From: Bacillota bacterium
GTDB taxonomy: Bacteria > Bacillota > Clostridia > Lachnospirales > Lachnospiraceae
NCBI GenBank assembly: GCA_023435895.1
Contig: JAEZLH010000028.1
Location: 1 to 64,000 of the forward strand
Length of the DNA stretch: 64,000 bases
Reading direction: 5' to 3'
Shown: in pieces, positions 51,497 through 61,046 of the stretch
Numbering within the stretch: position 1 is the first letter of the stretch
How the letters are laid out: every line of letters begins with the position of its first letter
Made by a program: the position numbers and the translations under genes
The notes under the pieces: model-generated
What the model was told of the DNA's origin: nothing
The model's input: the letters and a program-made list of their open reading frames with translations, nothing else
Databases searched by the model: none

Positions 51497-52819
51497 CTAC
51501 AGCACCTCCTTTATGGAATCAATTAATCGGTCAATTTCCTGCTTTGTGTTCATTTCCGTACAGCACCATAAAATACTGCCACTGTCTTTACCCTCCAGAG
51601 CTAATCCACCGAGGATACCCTTTTGCTCCAAGGCATGAAGCAGGGTTTCAGGCTCAACCGGAGATTTAGTTACAAACTCATGAAAATATTCCTTCCCGTA
51701 TACAGAAGTAAATCCAAGCTTTGCAAGCTCTGCTTCCAGATATCTCGCCTTAGACATACAATGAATGCCCACATTTTTGATTCCTTCCTTACCCATAGCA
51801 GCCATATATACTGATGCGGTAAGTGCACAAAGTGCCTGATTGGAGCAGATATTACTGGAAGCTTTTTCTCTTCTGATATGCTGCTCTCTTGCTTGTAAGG
51901 TCAATACAAATGCCCTCTTACCGTCCACATCCGTGGTCTGCCCAACAATTCTGCCGGGCAACTTTCTGGTCATCTGGGAGGTACAGGTCATAAATCCAAG
52001 ATAGGGACCTCCGAAGGCAAGGGGTAATCCAAGAGGCTGCCCCTCTCCCACAGCAATGTCTGCACCATACTCGCCGGGTGCCTTCAAGGCTCCAAGGGAA
52101 ATGGGGTTAACTCCTGCAATATATTTTCCGCCTACGGAATGAATCAGTTCTCCTAATACCTCCACTTCCTCAATAATCCCATAGAAGTTTGGATTTTGAA
52201 TATAAAGTGCGGCAACGCTTTTATCAAGCTTTTCTTTTAAATGTTCCAAATCGGTGGTTCCGTCTTTAACCGGAATTGTGATGACCTCTATACCATTGCC
52301 ATAGCAATAGGTTTTTATCGTCTCCAGAACCTGTGGTGGTGTACTCTCCGATACCAGTACCTTATTCCTGTTTCGCTCCCTGCACATTGCAACCGCTTCT
52401 GCAGCAGCACTTGGACCATCATATACCGATGCATTGGCGCCATCCATTCCGGTCAATTCTGAAATCATTGTTTGAAATTCAAAAATGGACTGAAGCAAAC
52501 CCTGGCTAATCTCAGCCTGGTAAGGTGTATATGCAGTAATGAATTCCTCCTTAGAGGTAACACTCTTTACAATGGAAGGGATATAATGACGATATGCCCC
52601 TGCACCACGAAAAATAGTGGGGAATACTTTGTTCTCTCCCGCAATCTGCTTCACCTGTCTTTTCACTTCCAGTTCGGATAAACCGCTGGAAAGATTCAGT
52701 TCCTTATGAAGCCTTGCCTCCTTTGGGATGGAATCGAATAAATCATCGATTTTCTCACATCCGATTACGGACAGCATCTGTTTTGTTTTCTCTTCTCCTA
52801 CTGAGAAATAGCCTCCCAT
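51497..52819 (-). CDS. gcvPA: Glycine dehydrogenase (decarboxylating) subunit 1
   Basis: This is the partner subunit of the split P-protein. The 440-residue protein has FRGAGAYRHYIPSIVKSVTS, FITAYTPYQAEISQGLLQSI, FEFQTMISELTGMDGANASV and VGEGQPLGLPLAFGGPYLGF, all typical of GcvPA. It lacks the PLP lysine, as expected. It starts 18 bases after gcvH. Confidence 0.96.
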   Translation of the reverse strand: MGGYFSVGEEKTKQMLSVIGCEKIDDLFDSIPKEARLHKELNLSSGLSELEVKRQVKQIAGENKVFPTIFRGAGAYRHYIPSIVKSVTSKEEFITAYTPYQAEISQGLLQSIFEFQTMISELTGMDGANASVYDGPSAAAEAVAMCRERNRNKVLVSESTPPQVLETIKTYCYGNGIEVITIPVKDGTTDLEHLKEKLDKSVAALYIQNPNFYGIIEEVEVLGELIHSVGGKYIAGVNPISLGALKAPGEYGADIAVGEGQPLGLPLAFGGPYLGFMTCTSQMTRKLPGRIVGQTTDVDGKRAFVLTLQAREQHIRREKASSNICSNQALCALTASVYMAAMGKEGIKNVGIHCMSKARYLEAELAKLGFTSVYGKEYFHEFVTKSPVEPETLLHALEQKGILGGLALEGKDSGSILWCCTEMNTKQEIDRLIDSIKEVL

Positions 52820-52837
52820 AATGAAAGTCCTCCCTTA

Positions 52838-53221
52838 TTATTGTTCTTCTTCCTCGCGGATAAATGCCTCATATTCATCTGCATCCAATAATTCTTCCTT
52901 ATCCGTAACATTGCTTGCCTTAATTAACCAAGCTTCATAGGGGCTTTCATTTAACAACTCCGGTGAATCTAAAAGTTCTTCATTTACTTCCGTCACATCG
53001 CCGGTTACCGGTGAATAGATTTCGGATACCGCTTTGATGGACTCCACATCAGAGAATACACTTCCTGCTTCCAAGGAATCACCCTCCTGTGGCAACCCTA
53101 CAAATACGATTCCTCCTAATTTTTGCTGAGCGTAATCAGTCAAGCCGATTGTAACTACCTCTCCATCAAATTTCACCCACTCATGAGTTTTTGTATAACG
53201 TAAATCGTTCGGTAATAACAT
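52838..53221 (-). CDS. gcvH: Glycine cleavage system H protein
   Basis: GcvH shuttles the aminomethyl group on a lipoyl arm. The 127-residue protein has RYTKTHEWVKFDGEVVTIGL and the lipoylated Lys in VESIKAVSEIYSPVTGDVTEV (Lys near 64). A SPYEAWLIKASN segment follows. It carries the usual acidic C-terminus. GGAGG precedes the ATG. A 295-base AT-rich spacer without recognised features separates it from gcvT. Confidence 0.96.
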   Translation of the reverse strand: MLLPNDLRYTKTHEWVKFDGEVVTIGLTDYAQQKLGGIVFVGLPQEGDSLEAGSVFSDVESIKAVSEIYSPVTGDVTEVNEELLDSPELLNESPYEAWLIKASNVTDKEELLDADEYEAFIREEEEQ

Positions 53222-53516
53222 ATTTTTTCCTCCTAATATTCACGGTTTATGTCAAAGCTTTGACGATACCTGTAATTTTTATTTCTTTCAACTATTCTTC
53301 TTTATTATTATCTTACTATCTATGCAGAAAAAATGGTATTAATTAAATGCTTTTTACTATTAACTGAGTGCTAAATATTCTATCAATCATTATACCGATT
53401 GATTTCTCTACTCTTTCACATCTTAAAAAATATAATAGCCGATTTTTAGCATCTACGATAATTTGATTGCTCTCCTGTTGACTCTACCTCAACATGAATA
53501 ATTCTGCCCTTATTAA

Positions 53517-54608
53517 TTATTTCTGTCCCTTTTTATAGAAAGGTAGCGGAATCACCTCTGCCTTAATCCTTCTTCCACGAACCAAAGCTTCTACTTCTGT
53601 TCCAATTTCGCTATGGTTAATATCTACTAAAGCCATAGCAATGGGATAACCAAGATAAGGGCAGTGAGTACCAGAGGTAGAATGACCAATTAATTTATCA
53701 CCGAAATAAATTTCCTCATGTTCACGAACAATTCCTCTACCGGTAATCTTTAATCCCACTCTCTTTCTGGTCAGTGCTCCTTTTTCCTCAATCGCTTTCT
53801 TGCCGATAAAATCTTCCTTCTGGAGCTTAACTGCAAAGCTTAAGCCTGTTTCCACGGGATTAATAGAGTCATCCATTTCATGACCGTACAAGGGCATTGC
53901 TGCTTCTAGTCTTAAAGTGTCCCTTGCGCCTAGTCCACAGGGTAGAATTCCAAATTCTTCTCCCTCTTTCATTAGGATTTCCCATAACTTTGGCGCATCC
54001 TCATTCTTAAGATAGATTTCATAACCATCTTCCCCTGTGTAACCGGTCTGGGAGAGAATACAATCAATTCCCGCCACCTTGGCATTAAATACCGCATGAT
54101 AATATTTCTTTGGAATCAATGCTTCTTCGGTTAGTTTCTTAATTATATCAATGGATTTCGGTCCCTGAAGGGCAATCTGAGATAATTCGCCAGAGATGTC
54201 CGTAAAGGTAACTTCCCCAAATTGATGATTAACCATCCACTGATAATCCTTATCCTTATTGGAAGCATTCACTACAATGAAATAATCCTCTTCTCCTCTT
54301 TTATAAACAATAAGGTCATCCACCGTACCGCCTTCTTCATTACACATAGGGCTATATCTTGCCTGACCCTCCACCATATTGGTAAAATCGTTGGTCATTA
54401 GCATCTGGAGATTCTTAAGGGCATCTTTACCTCTGCAAGTGATTTCGCCCATGTGGGAAACATCAAATAGCCCCACGGAGGTTCTCACCGCCATATGCTC
54501 TTCCTTCAAACCCTTTTCATATTGTACCGGCAGCAGATAACCGGCGAAAGGAACCATTTGTCCCTTATACTTCAAATGCGTTTCATAAAGTGATGTCTTT
54601 AATTCCAT
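53517..54608 (-). CDS. gcvT: Aminomethyltransferase (glycine cleavage T protein)
   Basis: GcvT transfers the methylene group to tetrahydrofolate and releases ammonia. The 363-residue protein has MVPFAGYLLPVQYEKGLKEE, VGLFDVSHMGEITCRGKDAL, QTGYTGEDGYEIYL, LGARDTLRLEAAMPLYGHEM and STSGTHCPYLGYPIAMALV, the complete T-protein pattern. AGAGGCGG precedes the ATG. It is the first structural gene after the glycine riboswitch, about 400 bases downstream of its terminator. Confidence 0.96.
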   Translation of the reverse strand: MELKTSLYETHLKYKGQMVPFAGYLLPVQYEKGLKEEHMAVRTSVGLFDVSHMGEITCRGKDALKNLQMLMTNDFTNMVEGQARYSPMCNEEGGTVDDLIVYKRGEEDYFIVVNASNKDKDYQWMVNHQFGEVTFTDISGELSQIALQGPKSIDIIKKLTEEALIPKKYYHAVFNAKVAGIDCILSQTGYTGEDGYEIYLKNEDAPKLWEILMKEGEEFGILPCGLGARDTLRLEAAMPLYGHEMDDSINPVETGLSFAVKLQKEDFIGKKAIEEKGALTRKRVGLKITGRGIVREHEEIYFGDKLIGHSTSGTHCPYLGYPIAMALVDINHSEIGTEVEALVRGRRIKAEVIPLPFYKKGQK

Positions 54609-54648
54609 TCATCCGCCTCTTTTCAGAATTATTATGTACTTATTATAG

Positions 54649-54763
54649 ATAACAACGAATATTTTACTCATGATTTCCATAGTGATAAGCCTATGAGCCC
54701 GAATATCGCATGTTCGGTTACTCTGATGTTCAATTCCTTTTCCGTTGAGATTCTCGTTGTTAT
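54649..54763. repeat. Inverted repeat element in the gcvT leader
   Basis: ATAACAACGA (54649-54658) and TCGTTGTTAT (54754-54763) enclose 95 bases with further partial pairing (CTCA with TGAG; CGAATAT with ATGTTCGG). It lies between the riboswitch terminator and gcvT. The remaining leader, 54764-55011, shows no recognised motif. Confidence 0.55.
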
Positions 54764-55011
54764 AAATTACAAGGGAAGATTACACCTCCTTCTTTTGTAT
54801 TAATAGGATTTTGTTCAATACTAGTAGGTAAATATCAAAATTCAAATCATCAACAATTCATGTTTTGATATCTCCTTTTGAATTCGAATGTCCAAGGTTT
54901 CACTAAAAGTTTGTAGTTACCTAACTTTAAAGTTAAGGAACATAGTCCCCTTTTAACACTCACTTCATTTTAAAACTATAACTGATATGGCATTTCTCCC
55001 ACTAAAGCACG

Positions 55012-55062
55012 AAAAAAGAGGCACAAACAGAAAGCAGATTTTATCTGCCCTATTTGTGCCTC
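55012..55062 (-). terminator. Riboswitch-controlled terminator, gcv leader
   Basis: On the minus strand GAGGCACAAA (55053-55062) pairs with TTTGTGCCTC (55018-55027), followed by TTTTTT. It directly follows aptamer 2; glycine should prevent its formation. Confidence 0.85.
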
Positions 55063-55205
55063 TGTCCTTTAACCTGAAAGATCCCCTTGCGGGTTACTTC
55101 TTCGGTACGTCTTCGTTCTCCAGAGTTTCGTCGGGATTTGATCCTTTTGCCTGAGAGTTTTCGCTTACCCCTTCGGCGATGCTTTTCACATTCTCTCGCA
55201 AATCC
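55063..55205 (-). promoter_or_regulatory. Tandem glycine riboswitch
   Basis: On the minus strand aptamer 1 (55134-55205) is closed by GGATTT/AAATCC and contains GCGAGAGAATGTGAAAAGC, CATCGCCGAAGG and CTCTCAGGCAAAAGGA. Aptamer 2 (about 55063-55133) contains ACTCTGGAGAACGAAGACG, CACCGAAG-like TACCGAAGAAG and TTTCAGGTTAAAGGACAGAG. This is the classical two-aptamer arrangement upstream of gcvT. Confidence 0.95.
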
Positions 55206-55227
55206 GTCATTCGAAATATATGGTTTT

Positions 55228-55256
55228 ATTCTATAGTATAATTATATGTTCGTCAA
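55228..55256 (-). promoter_or_regulatory. Promoter of the gcv operon
   Basis: Minus strand -35 TTGACG (55251-55256), 17-base spacer, -10 TAGAAT (55228-55233), about 20 bases before aptamer 1. Confidence 0.7.
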
Positions 55257-55286
55257 GGGATTTGGGTAACAATTCTGTAACAATTC

Positions 55287-57569
55287 TTATTCAGTTACAA
55301 GAATAATCCCTCTGTTTGGCTCTAACGTTAATTTAAACCTCCTAGCTTCCAGGACAATGGATTGAATTTCTCCGGTAAATGGATTCCACAATTGTGCATT
55401 CTCCTGCATATCATAAGAGAGCTCTATTTCTAACTTTTCTTCTCTATCTGAATAATTCATTATGAAGGTATTCCTTTTGCCATCCTTAAGATAACGGTAA
55501 AATGAAATTCCTGTAATGTCTTCTCCTGTATGAATATAGGGGTCAATAATCGCAGGTTCATAGAAATGCTTCCTAATAACATTGTCTGCGGTTCCTTCCA
55601 AAATCCTTATGGGTGACGGTGCCAACTGATTGAGCTTATCTATCAATTCCTCCAAATACAGGGTTTCGTCCGTCGTTCTGATTTTCTGCACAACGATATC
55701 ATTTGATATTCTCTTCAGCGGAAGAAGCTTTATAGAACCACTCTGTACTAATTCATTAAATATTGTTCTAAGTTCTGTATCTGCCTCCTGTGGCATTGTA
55801 TAGTTAGGAATACAATCAAGGGCAATCACTGTCCCTCCCTGTTTTGCAAATTCTTTTGCCAACCTTGCAGCTTCAATGGATAATACTTCGCAATAAGGAA
55901 GAATCAGAACCTTAAACTCCTGCTGTGTTAGAGCGTTAATAATCTTCTTATCCTTTGTACGAAAATTTTTGATTGCTTCCTTGTGTAATAGATCATAGCT
56001 GATATTCTTCTCGGCTAATCCTGTAAGCAAAACTTGGATTTCACGGTCAATCAAGGCTGCCCGTTTATCCTTTACAAAAGCACCTCTCATATAACCGTGG
56101 GTAAAATTTTCATCCGCCAGGTAGTGAAGCCAATAGGTTTCTGTAGGAACATAAATAAGAACTTCACTTTCTGGTATCCCTTCGGACAGAGAATAGGCTA
56201 ACCTCCGAATCAGTTCATTCCCTTCCTTCATTTTATCCCAATGCTTCCATTGAAAGAATTGACTGGGAGGCCAGTCCTTGGCACGTTCCCCTTCTATGGA
56301 ATAGAAAAACGCATGATTTATAATCGTCTGGATTCCCTGCTGAAACATCCAGCAAATCATTTTTGTATATTCTTCATAACTCAAGTCCCAACCACATCCG
56401 GCAAACATCTCTACTGTCACATTCTGCCTGCCATAGCTGTGAGCAGCTCCTGTCCCGAATTTGGCGTTCAGGCTACCGATTCCTTTCCCAAGATGGTCAA
56501 CCCCAGGCAAAGTCAGCTTCTCAAACTGTCTCATAAAATCTCCGTTAAAGCGCACCTGTCCGGCCAAGGTTTCCTCACCCAGCAGATGTGCTGCCAAGGA
56601 TACGTTATGCTGAAAGCACCACTCACTAATTCTTCCAATGTAATTTTCTGAATAGAGAGCAGCTACCACATCAAAATAATCACACCGGGTTCTACCCGCT
56701 TCGTCACCTGGGATAATAATATCTGTTATCTTTGGAAGAAGGTCATATCCCTTTCTTTTTTGAAATTCCTCAGGGAAATCATCACTCCATACAAAGGCAT
56801 TTGCCATACGTGTCTCATCATTAAAGAACGCCTTGATGACTCCTCCAAATTGTTCAGGAAATTTTTCATAATATTTTTCATAGGTGGATTCTAAAAATTG
56901 ATCCGTAACTCTTTTGTCCAGATAATTAATCCAATTGCTTCCCATGCCTTTATAAGGTTCAATATTAACCTTTACCAAATATACCACCGCATCCTTTTCC
57001 GGCCGAAACAAAAGACTAAGCAATGGTGTTTTATCCATATATAATGTATTAAGCCAGGGTTTTAGCTCTAATTTATGACCTGATTGTTGATCAAACAGGA
57101 ACACATTTAATGTCTTTCCGCCCAGATTTTCAGCAGTCATTCCAAAGGTAGCCTCGCCGGTAACTGTGAAAAGCTGACAGCTGAATTCTTCTCCTCCCTT
57201 TACCTCAACTCTATGAAAGGTAAGAAATTGTTCTCGGTTTCCTTCTTCTTTGGTAAGAGATTTATTACAGGTTCCTGCCGGCCAGTCCATCTCATCATAA
57301 ATCCAGGCACTCTCCCCTTCTTTTTCTTTATAGTCCAGAACGGTTTTCATATGCTCCATCCAGCCATCATCCAGATAACCGCCAATATAATTACCCAAGG
57401 ACATACCGCGTCCATGGGGCATATTGCTTCGAATTCCCTTCTCTGTCATCAATTTGAGCTGACGTAATATTTCATCTTTTTCTAATTTATTATTCCAAAA
57501 CCAAAACGGAACTTCACTTTGATCTAAGCTTCTTTCCTCAATCGGCTTTTTCCATATCTTCTGATCCAT
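55287..57569 (-). CDS. GH106-like glycoside hydrolase (putative alpha-L-rhamnosidase)
   Basis: The 760-residue protein has no signal peptide, so it should act in the cytosol. It opens with PFWFWNNKLEKDEILRQL, the start of the catalytic barrel in GH106-type rhamnosidase-like proteins. IYDEMDWPAGTC, FFNDETRMANAF, NVSLAAHLLGEETL, QNVTVEMFAGCGWDL and QGIQTIINHAFFYSIEGE follow. A class I glutamine amidotransferase-like Rossmann region is seen around 520-600. Length is below that of BT0986-type enzymes (about 1100). It is last in an ABC sugar importer operon, so it probably trims an imported oligosaccharide. Substrate is uncertain. Confidence 0.7.
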   Translation of the reverse strand: MDQKIWKKPIEERSLDQSEVPFWFWNNKLEKDEILRQLKLMTEKGIRSNMPHGRGMSLGNYIGGYLDDGWMEHMKTVLDYKEKEGESAWIYDEMDWPAGTCNKSLTKEEGNREQFLTFHRVEVKGGEEFSCQLFTVTGEATFGMTAENLGGKTLNVFLFDQQSGHKLELKPWLNTLYMDKTPLLSLLFRPEKDAVVYLVKVNIEPYKGMGSNWINYLDKRVTDQFLESTYEKYYEKFPEQFGGVIKAFFNDETRMANAFVWSDDFPEEFQKRKGYDLLPKITDIIIPGDEAGRTRCDYFDVVAALYSENYIGRISEWCFQHNVSLAAHLLGEETLAGQVRFNGDFMRQFEKLTLPGVDHLGKGIGSLNAKFGTGAAHSYGRQNVTVEMFAGCGWDLSYEEYTKMICWMFQQGIQTIINHAFFYSIEGERAKDWPPSQFFQWKHWDKMKEGNELIRRLAYSLSEGIPESEVLIYVPTETYWLHYLADENFTHGYMRGAFVKDKRAALIDREIQVLLTGLAEKNISYDLLHKEAIKNFRTKDKKIINALTQQEFKVLILPYCEVLSIEAARLAKEFAKQGGTVIALDCIPNYTMPQEADTELRTIFNELVQSGSIKLLPLKRISNDIVVQKIRTTDETLYLEELIDKLNQLAPSPIRILEGTADNVIRKHFYEPAIIDPYIHTGEDITGISFYRYLKDGKRNTFIMNYSDREEKLEIELSYDMQENAQLWNPFTGEIQSIVLEARRFKLTLEPNRGIILVTE

Positions 57570-57603
57570 ATCCCTGTCATCCTCTCTTGCTATCTTATTA
57601 GCA

Positions 57604-57751
57604 GGTAATTGCGAAACTTAGTAATTATATTTATTGTATATGCAACAGATACAATTCCAGCGCGGGAGCTAAGCCCGAAGGAGCGTTGAAGCGGAGGAAT
57701 TCGTATCTGTTGTATATACAATATCTACACGAATAGAGTTTCGCTATTACC
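57604..57751. repeat. Palindromic intergenic element, copy B (148 bp)
   Basis: GGTAATTGCGAAAC (57604-57617) and GTTTCGCTATTACC (57738-57751) are terminal inverted repeats with one mismatch. Inside, 57632-57652 pairs with 57703-57723 over 21 bp with one mismatch. The loop carries GGGAGCTAAGCCCGAAGGAG. It is the best-preserved single copy and lies between the permease gene and the GH106-like gene. Confidence 0.85.
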
Positions 57752-57768
57752 TAGTATATTAATAGAAT

Positions 57769-57794
57769 AAGGTATCAAAGTCTCTTGATACCTT
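57769..57794 (-). terminator. Hairpin after the MalG-type permease gene
   Basis: AAGGTATCAA (57769-57778) pairs perfectly with 57785-57794, 17 bases after the permease stop. The T-run is weak, so readthrough into the hydrolase gene is possible. Confidence 0.5.
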
Positions 57795-57810
57795 ACCTGA
57801 TAAATCTGAT

Positions 57811-58683
57811 TTATCCTTTTACTGCACCTGCTGCGATTCCATTAACGAACTGCTTTTGCAACACGGTAAACAATATAACTAATGGCAAAGCACATAAAAC
57901 GCAGGATGCAAACAGAACATTCCATTGTGCCGGGTTTTCCTTGTCCCCAAGAAATTGAATCATTCCAACGGGTAGAGTAAACTGATTGCTTTTTGATACG
58001 AATACCATTGGATAGAAATAATCATTCCAAATCCATAATCCCTGTGTGATTACTACAGATACCGTTGCTGGTTTCAGTAAAGGAAATACAATACTGGAAT
58101 ATCTCTTCCATAGACCTGTTCCGTCAATATATGCCGCTTCTTCTACTTCAACCGGTACGCTCTTTAAAAATCCAGTGAACAAAAAGATTGAAAAGGGAAG
58201 AGAACAAGTAATAAACATAATCATTGGTGTAAATCTGGAATTTGCAATTCCCAATCTTCCGAACATTTGTGCAATCGGAACAATTACCATTTGTGACGGA
58301 ACAATTAATCCACCAATAAATAGATAATATAGCATCCTGCTTCGTTTTGATTTTATTCTGCTGATTGGATATGCCGCCATCGTGGAGATTACTACAATAA
58401 TTAACACGGAACCCCCGGTAGTGATGATGCTATTAAATAGCTCCATGGGATAATTCATATTATGAAAGGCCTGCTTATAGCTTTCTAACGAAAACTGTGT
58501 AAACAAAGACAAAGGATTTGTCTGATTGGCAGGTATCCTTAAGGAACTGGAAAATACAATTACCAAAGGAGATATGATTATGATGCTGAATGCGACCAGA
58601 ACAATATAGATAAGAATTGTTTTCCAGGAAAGCTTATCATATGTATCAATATCTTTGTTCTGCACTTTCTTTCTTGCTGCCAT
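57811..58683 (-). CDS. Sugar ABC transporter permease (MalG type)
   Basis: The 290-residue membrane protein has six helices and the EAA loop VEVEEAAYIDGTGLWKRYSSI, followed by IVFPLLKPATVSVVITQGL and the LQKQFVNGIAAGAVKG C-terminus typical of CUT1 carbohydrate permeases. Its start overlaps the MalF-type permease stop by one base. No ATPase gene is present, which is common for CUT1 systems that share an MsmK-type ATPase. Confidence 0.92.
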   Translation of the reverse strand: MAARKKVQNKDIDTYDKLSWKTILIYIVLVAFSIIIISPLVIVFSSSLRIPANQTNPLSLFTQFSLESYKQAFHNMNYPMELFNSIITTGGSVLIIVVISTMAAYPISRIKSKRSRMLYYLFIGGLIVPSQMVIVPIAQMFGRLGIANSRFTPMIMFITCSLPFSIFLFTGFLKSVPVEVEEAAYIDGTGLWKRYSSIVFPLLKPATVSVVITQGLWIWNDYFYPMVFVSKSNQFTLPVGMIQFLGDKENPAQWNVLFASCVLCALPLVILFTVLQKQFVNGIAAGAVKG

Positions 58684-59591
58684 TATACCTCAACCTCCCT
58701 CTTATTCATGTAAATTAGCATAAAGATTGTAATCCCTATAATGATGAAAAATGATACCACCGATAATGCACTGGATCGACCCATCTTCTGATCTGTAAAA
58801 GCCAGCTCATATATCTGGAACATTAAAGTCTTTGTCGATTTACCAGGTCCTCCATTGGTCATAATAAATGCATAATCATATGCTTTTAATCCGGCAATTA
58901 CATTTAAAACAACATTGATTGTTATGGTCGCCGAGATGAGCGGGATTTTTATCTTTGAAATCATCTTCCATTCATTACATCCATCCACACGTGCAGCCTC
59001 AAGAAGTGCCGTATCAACTGTTTGCAGTCCTGCCAGATAAATGATCATTGTTGTACCAAAGCCCTTCCATATTTCCACGGCCGCAATACCATAAAGAGCT
59101 TGATTAAAGTTTCCTAATATATTCAAATTACTTGCATCAATGCCAAGTTTAGTCAATATACTTGCTAACATACCCGAATCCGGCATAAATACATAGGACC
59201 AGATAAACCCAACCACGATAGCACTAAAAAGTGCTGGCATATAGCTACAAGTTCTAAAAAAGGATTTCCCTCTTAATTTCATATTCAATAGAAGCGCCAT
59301 ACCCAGTCCCAGCAAATTGCCGAAAACAACCATCAGCACGGCATATATCAAGGTATTCTTCAAGGAATTTGTTAAAGTATTATCCTGAATGATACGAACA
59401 TAATTCTTAAATCCAATAAAGTCATAATTATAATTAACACCATTAAAGTTGGTGATACTGTAATAAAATAGCTGTATAATGGGAACAATCCAAAAAACTA
59501 TAAATAGCACCAGTGCCGGTATAATAAAATAATACATCTTCACCGGGAAAGCCGGCAAGGTAAGCCCTGGTTTTCTTTTCTTTTTATTCAT
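58683..59591 (-). CDS. Sugar ABC transporter permease (MalF type)
   Basis: About 302 residues with six helices and the EAA loop LEAARVDGCNEWKMISKIKI. The C-terminal half includes TNGGPGKSTKTLMFQIYE, the usual CUT1 signature. It pairs with the next gene's product. The ATG at 59591 (MNKKKRKP) has AGGTAGGAAG upstream; the frame opens earlier (59639) but those residues overlap an intercistronic hairpin. Confidence 0.92.
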   Translation of the reverse strand: MNKKKRKPGLTLPAFPVKMYYFIIPALVLFIVFWIVPIIQLFYYSITNFNGVNYNYDFIGFKNYVRIIQDNTLTNSLKNTLIYAVLMVVFGNLLGLGMALLLNMKLRGKSFFRTCSYMPALFSAIVVGFIWSYVFMPDSGMLASILTKLGIDASNLNILGNFNQALYGIAAVEIWKGFGTTMIIYLAGLQTVDTALLEAARVDGCNEWKMISKIKIPLISATITINVVLNVIAGLKAYDYAFIMTNGGPGKSTKTLMFQIYELAFTDQKMGRSSALSVVSFFIIIGITIFMLIYMNKREVEV

Positions 59592-59610
59592 AAACTTCCT
59601 ACCTTTCAAA

Positions 59611-59634
59611 GGGCATCCTAACAAGAGGATGCCC
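59611..59634 (-). terminator. Intercistronic hairpin after the solute-binding protein gene
   Basis: GGGCATCCT (59611-59619) and its exact complement (59626-59634) form a 9-bp stem with a 6-base loop and no T-run. It probably lowers or processes transcription into the permease genes. Confidence 0.65.
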
Positions 59635-59669
59635 CTCATAATTCCGTCACTCTCTACAGATAAGCTTGA

Positions 59670-61046
59670 TTAATCCTCCACTAAATCTTTGAATTTATCC
59701 TGCATACCCTTGGTTATATCATTTATCTTGGTTCCCTGTCCTCCTACCATCTCATAGAACAGGTCTTCCATTTCTTCAGCAACACCTGCAGGCCAAGCCT
59801 GGTTGCTCCAATAGAATGCCTGATTGTTATTTAAGGATTCTACAAAAGGCTGGAATAAAGGATTTACCTTATCTGCTCCGTAGCCATATGTAACAACGAA
59901 TCTTCCTGTTTCAACATAAGCCTTCCAAACATCAGATTTTCCATCATACCAATAGTCAAGAATTTCTTTGCATTCATCAATATATTTACTCTTCGCATAG
60001 ATTGCAGGACCAGCTGAGGTACAAACAGCGGTATAAACTTTCCCGTCTTTATTGTCACCAGGAATGGGGAAATAACCTCTGTCAAATCTTACCGCTCCTT
60101 TTGCTGTTAATGCAGACGCATTAAAGGAACCATCAAAAGTCATTGCTGCTTCACCATCATTGAATTTCTGAATTGCCTGGCTTGCACTAAGACCTAAGGA
60201 TTTTGATGCATCAATATAACCCTTGTCATATAAGGTTTTATACATCTCAAGCACCTTATCCCAGGTTCCTGCATCGGTAAAGGAAGTGTCACCGCTATAT
60301 AATCCATCGTCATATTTTGCGTTGGATGCATAGATTTCTGAGCAGACAAGCTGATATAAACCGAACTGAAGTACATAAGCATCCTTATCACCCATTACAA
60401 TCGGCTGTACACCTTTACCCTTTAATGTTTCACACGCTTTTAAGAATTGCTCCCATGTAGTGGGAACTTCAATACCATACTTTGCAAACATATCTTTATT
60501 ATAGAATGCACCTAAAATCGCTACACCATTAGGAACAGCATAGGTCACACCATCTAAAGTCATGTTATCTTTTAACCCGCCAATTGTAGAAAGACTTGTT
60601 AAGTCATTAAGATTTGCTAAGTAACCAGCCTTTGCAAGAGAATAACATGCATTGGAACCAGCATATTTGGGCTGAACCAGTATAATATCAGGGCATTCTC
60701 CAGAAGCCAATTTAGTCTTTAATGAGGTATAGTAGTTGTCATCTGGCAACTTTGTAACTTCTAAAGTAACATTAGGCCATTTTTGCTTGATTAGCTTAGG
60801 CAATACTATGGTTTCAAAATCATTATCCGTAGCTGTACCAGACATCATCATCGTGATAGTGATGTTACCTGCCTTCTCGATAGCCTGCTTGTTGTAACCG
60901 GAATCAGTAGCTCCACCTGTTACCGCTTTTGTGGGTGCCGGGGTATTTTCATTTGAATCTTTCGGTGTGGATTTACCGCATCCCATGAGTATACTGCCTA
61001 CTAAGGTAGCTACTAATAAAATTGATAGTAACTTTCTGAATTTCAT
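59670..61046 (-). CDS. Carbohydrate-binding lipoprotein of an ABC importer
   Basis: About 458 residues in solute-binding family 1. The lipoprotein signal is MKFRKLLSILLVATLVGSIL followed by MGC, with an acidic/Thr/Pro linker after it. AKYGIEVPTTWEQFLKACETL, FNDGEAAMTFDGSFNASAL and CTSAGPAIYAKSKYIDECKE fit binding of oligosaccharides. The ATG at 61046 has AGGAGG nine bases upstream; the ATG at 61055 is almost adjacent to it. It is the first gene of the importer operon and faces the two-component system, which likely controls it. Confidence 0.9.
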   Translation of the reverse strand: MKFRKLLSILLVATLVGSILMGCGKSTPKDSNENTPAPTKAVTGGATDSGYNKQAIEKAGNITITMMMSGTATDNDFETIVLPKLIKQKWPNVTLEVTKLPDDNYYTSLKTKLASGECPDIILVQPKYAGSNACYSLAKAGYLANLNDLTSLSTIGGLKDNMTLDGVTYAVPNGVAILGAFYNKDMFAKYGIEVPTTWEQFLKACETLKGKGVQPIVMGDKDAYVLQFGLYQLVCSEIYASNAKYDDGLYSGDTSFTDAGTWDKVLEMYKTLYDKGYIDASKSLGLSASQAIQKFNDGEAAMTFDGSFNASALTAKGAVRFDRGYFPIPGDNKDGKVYTAVCTSAGPAIYAKSKYIDECKEILDYWYDGKSDVWKAYVETGRFVVTYGYGADKVNPLFQPFVESLNNNQAFYWSNQAWPAGVAEEMEDLFYEMVGGQGTKINDITKGMQDKFKDLVED

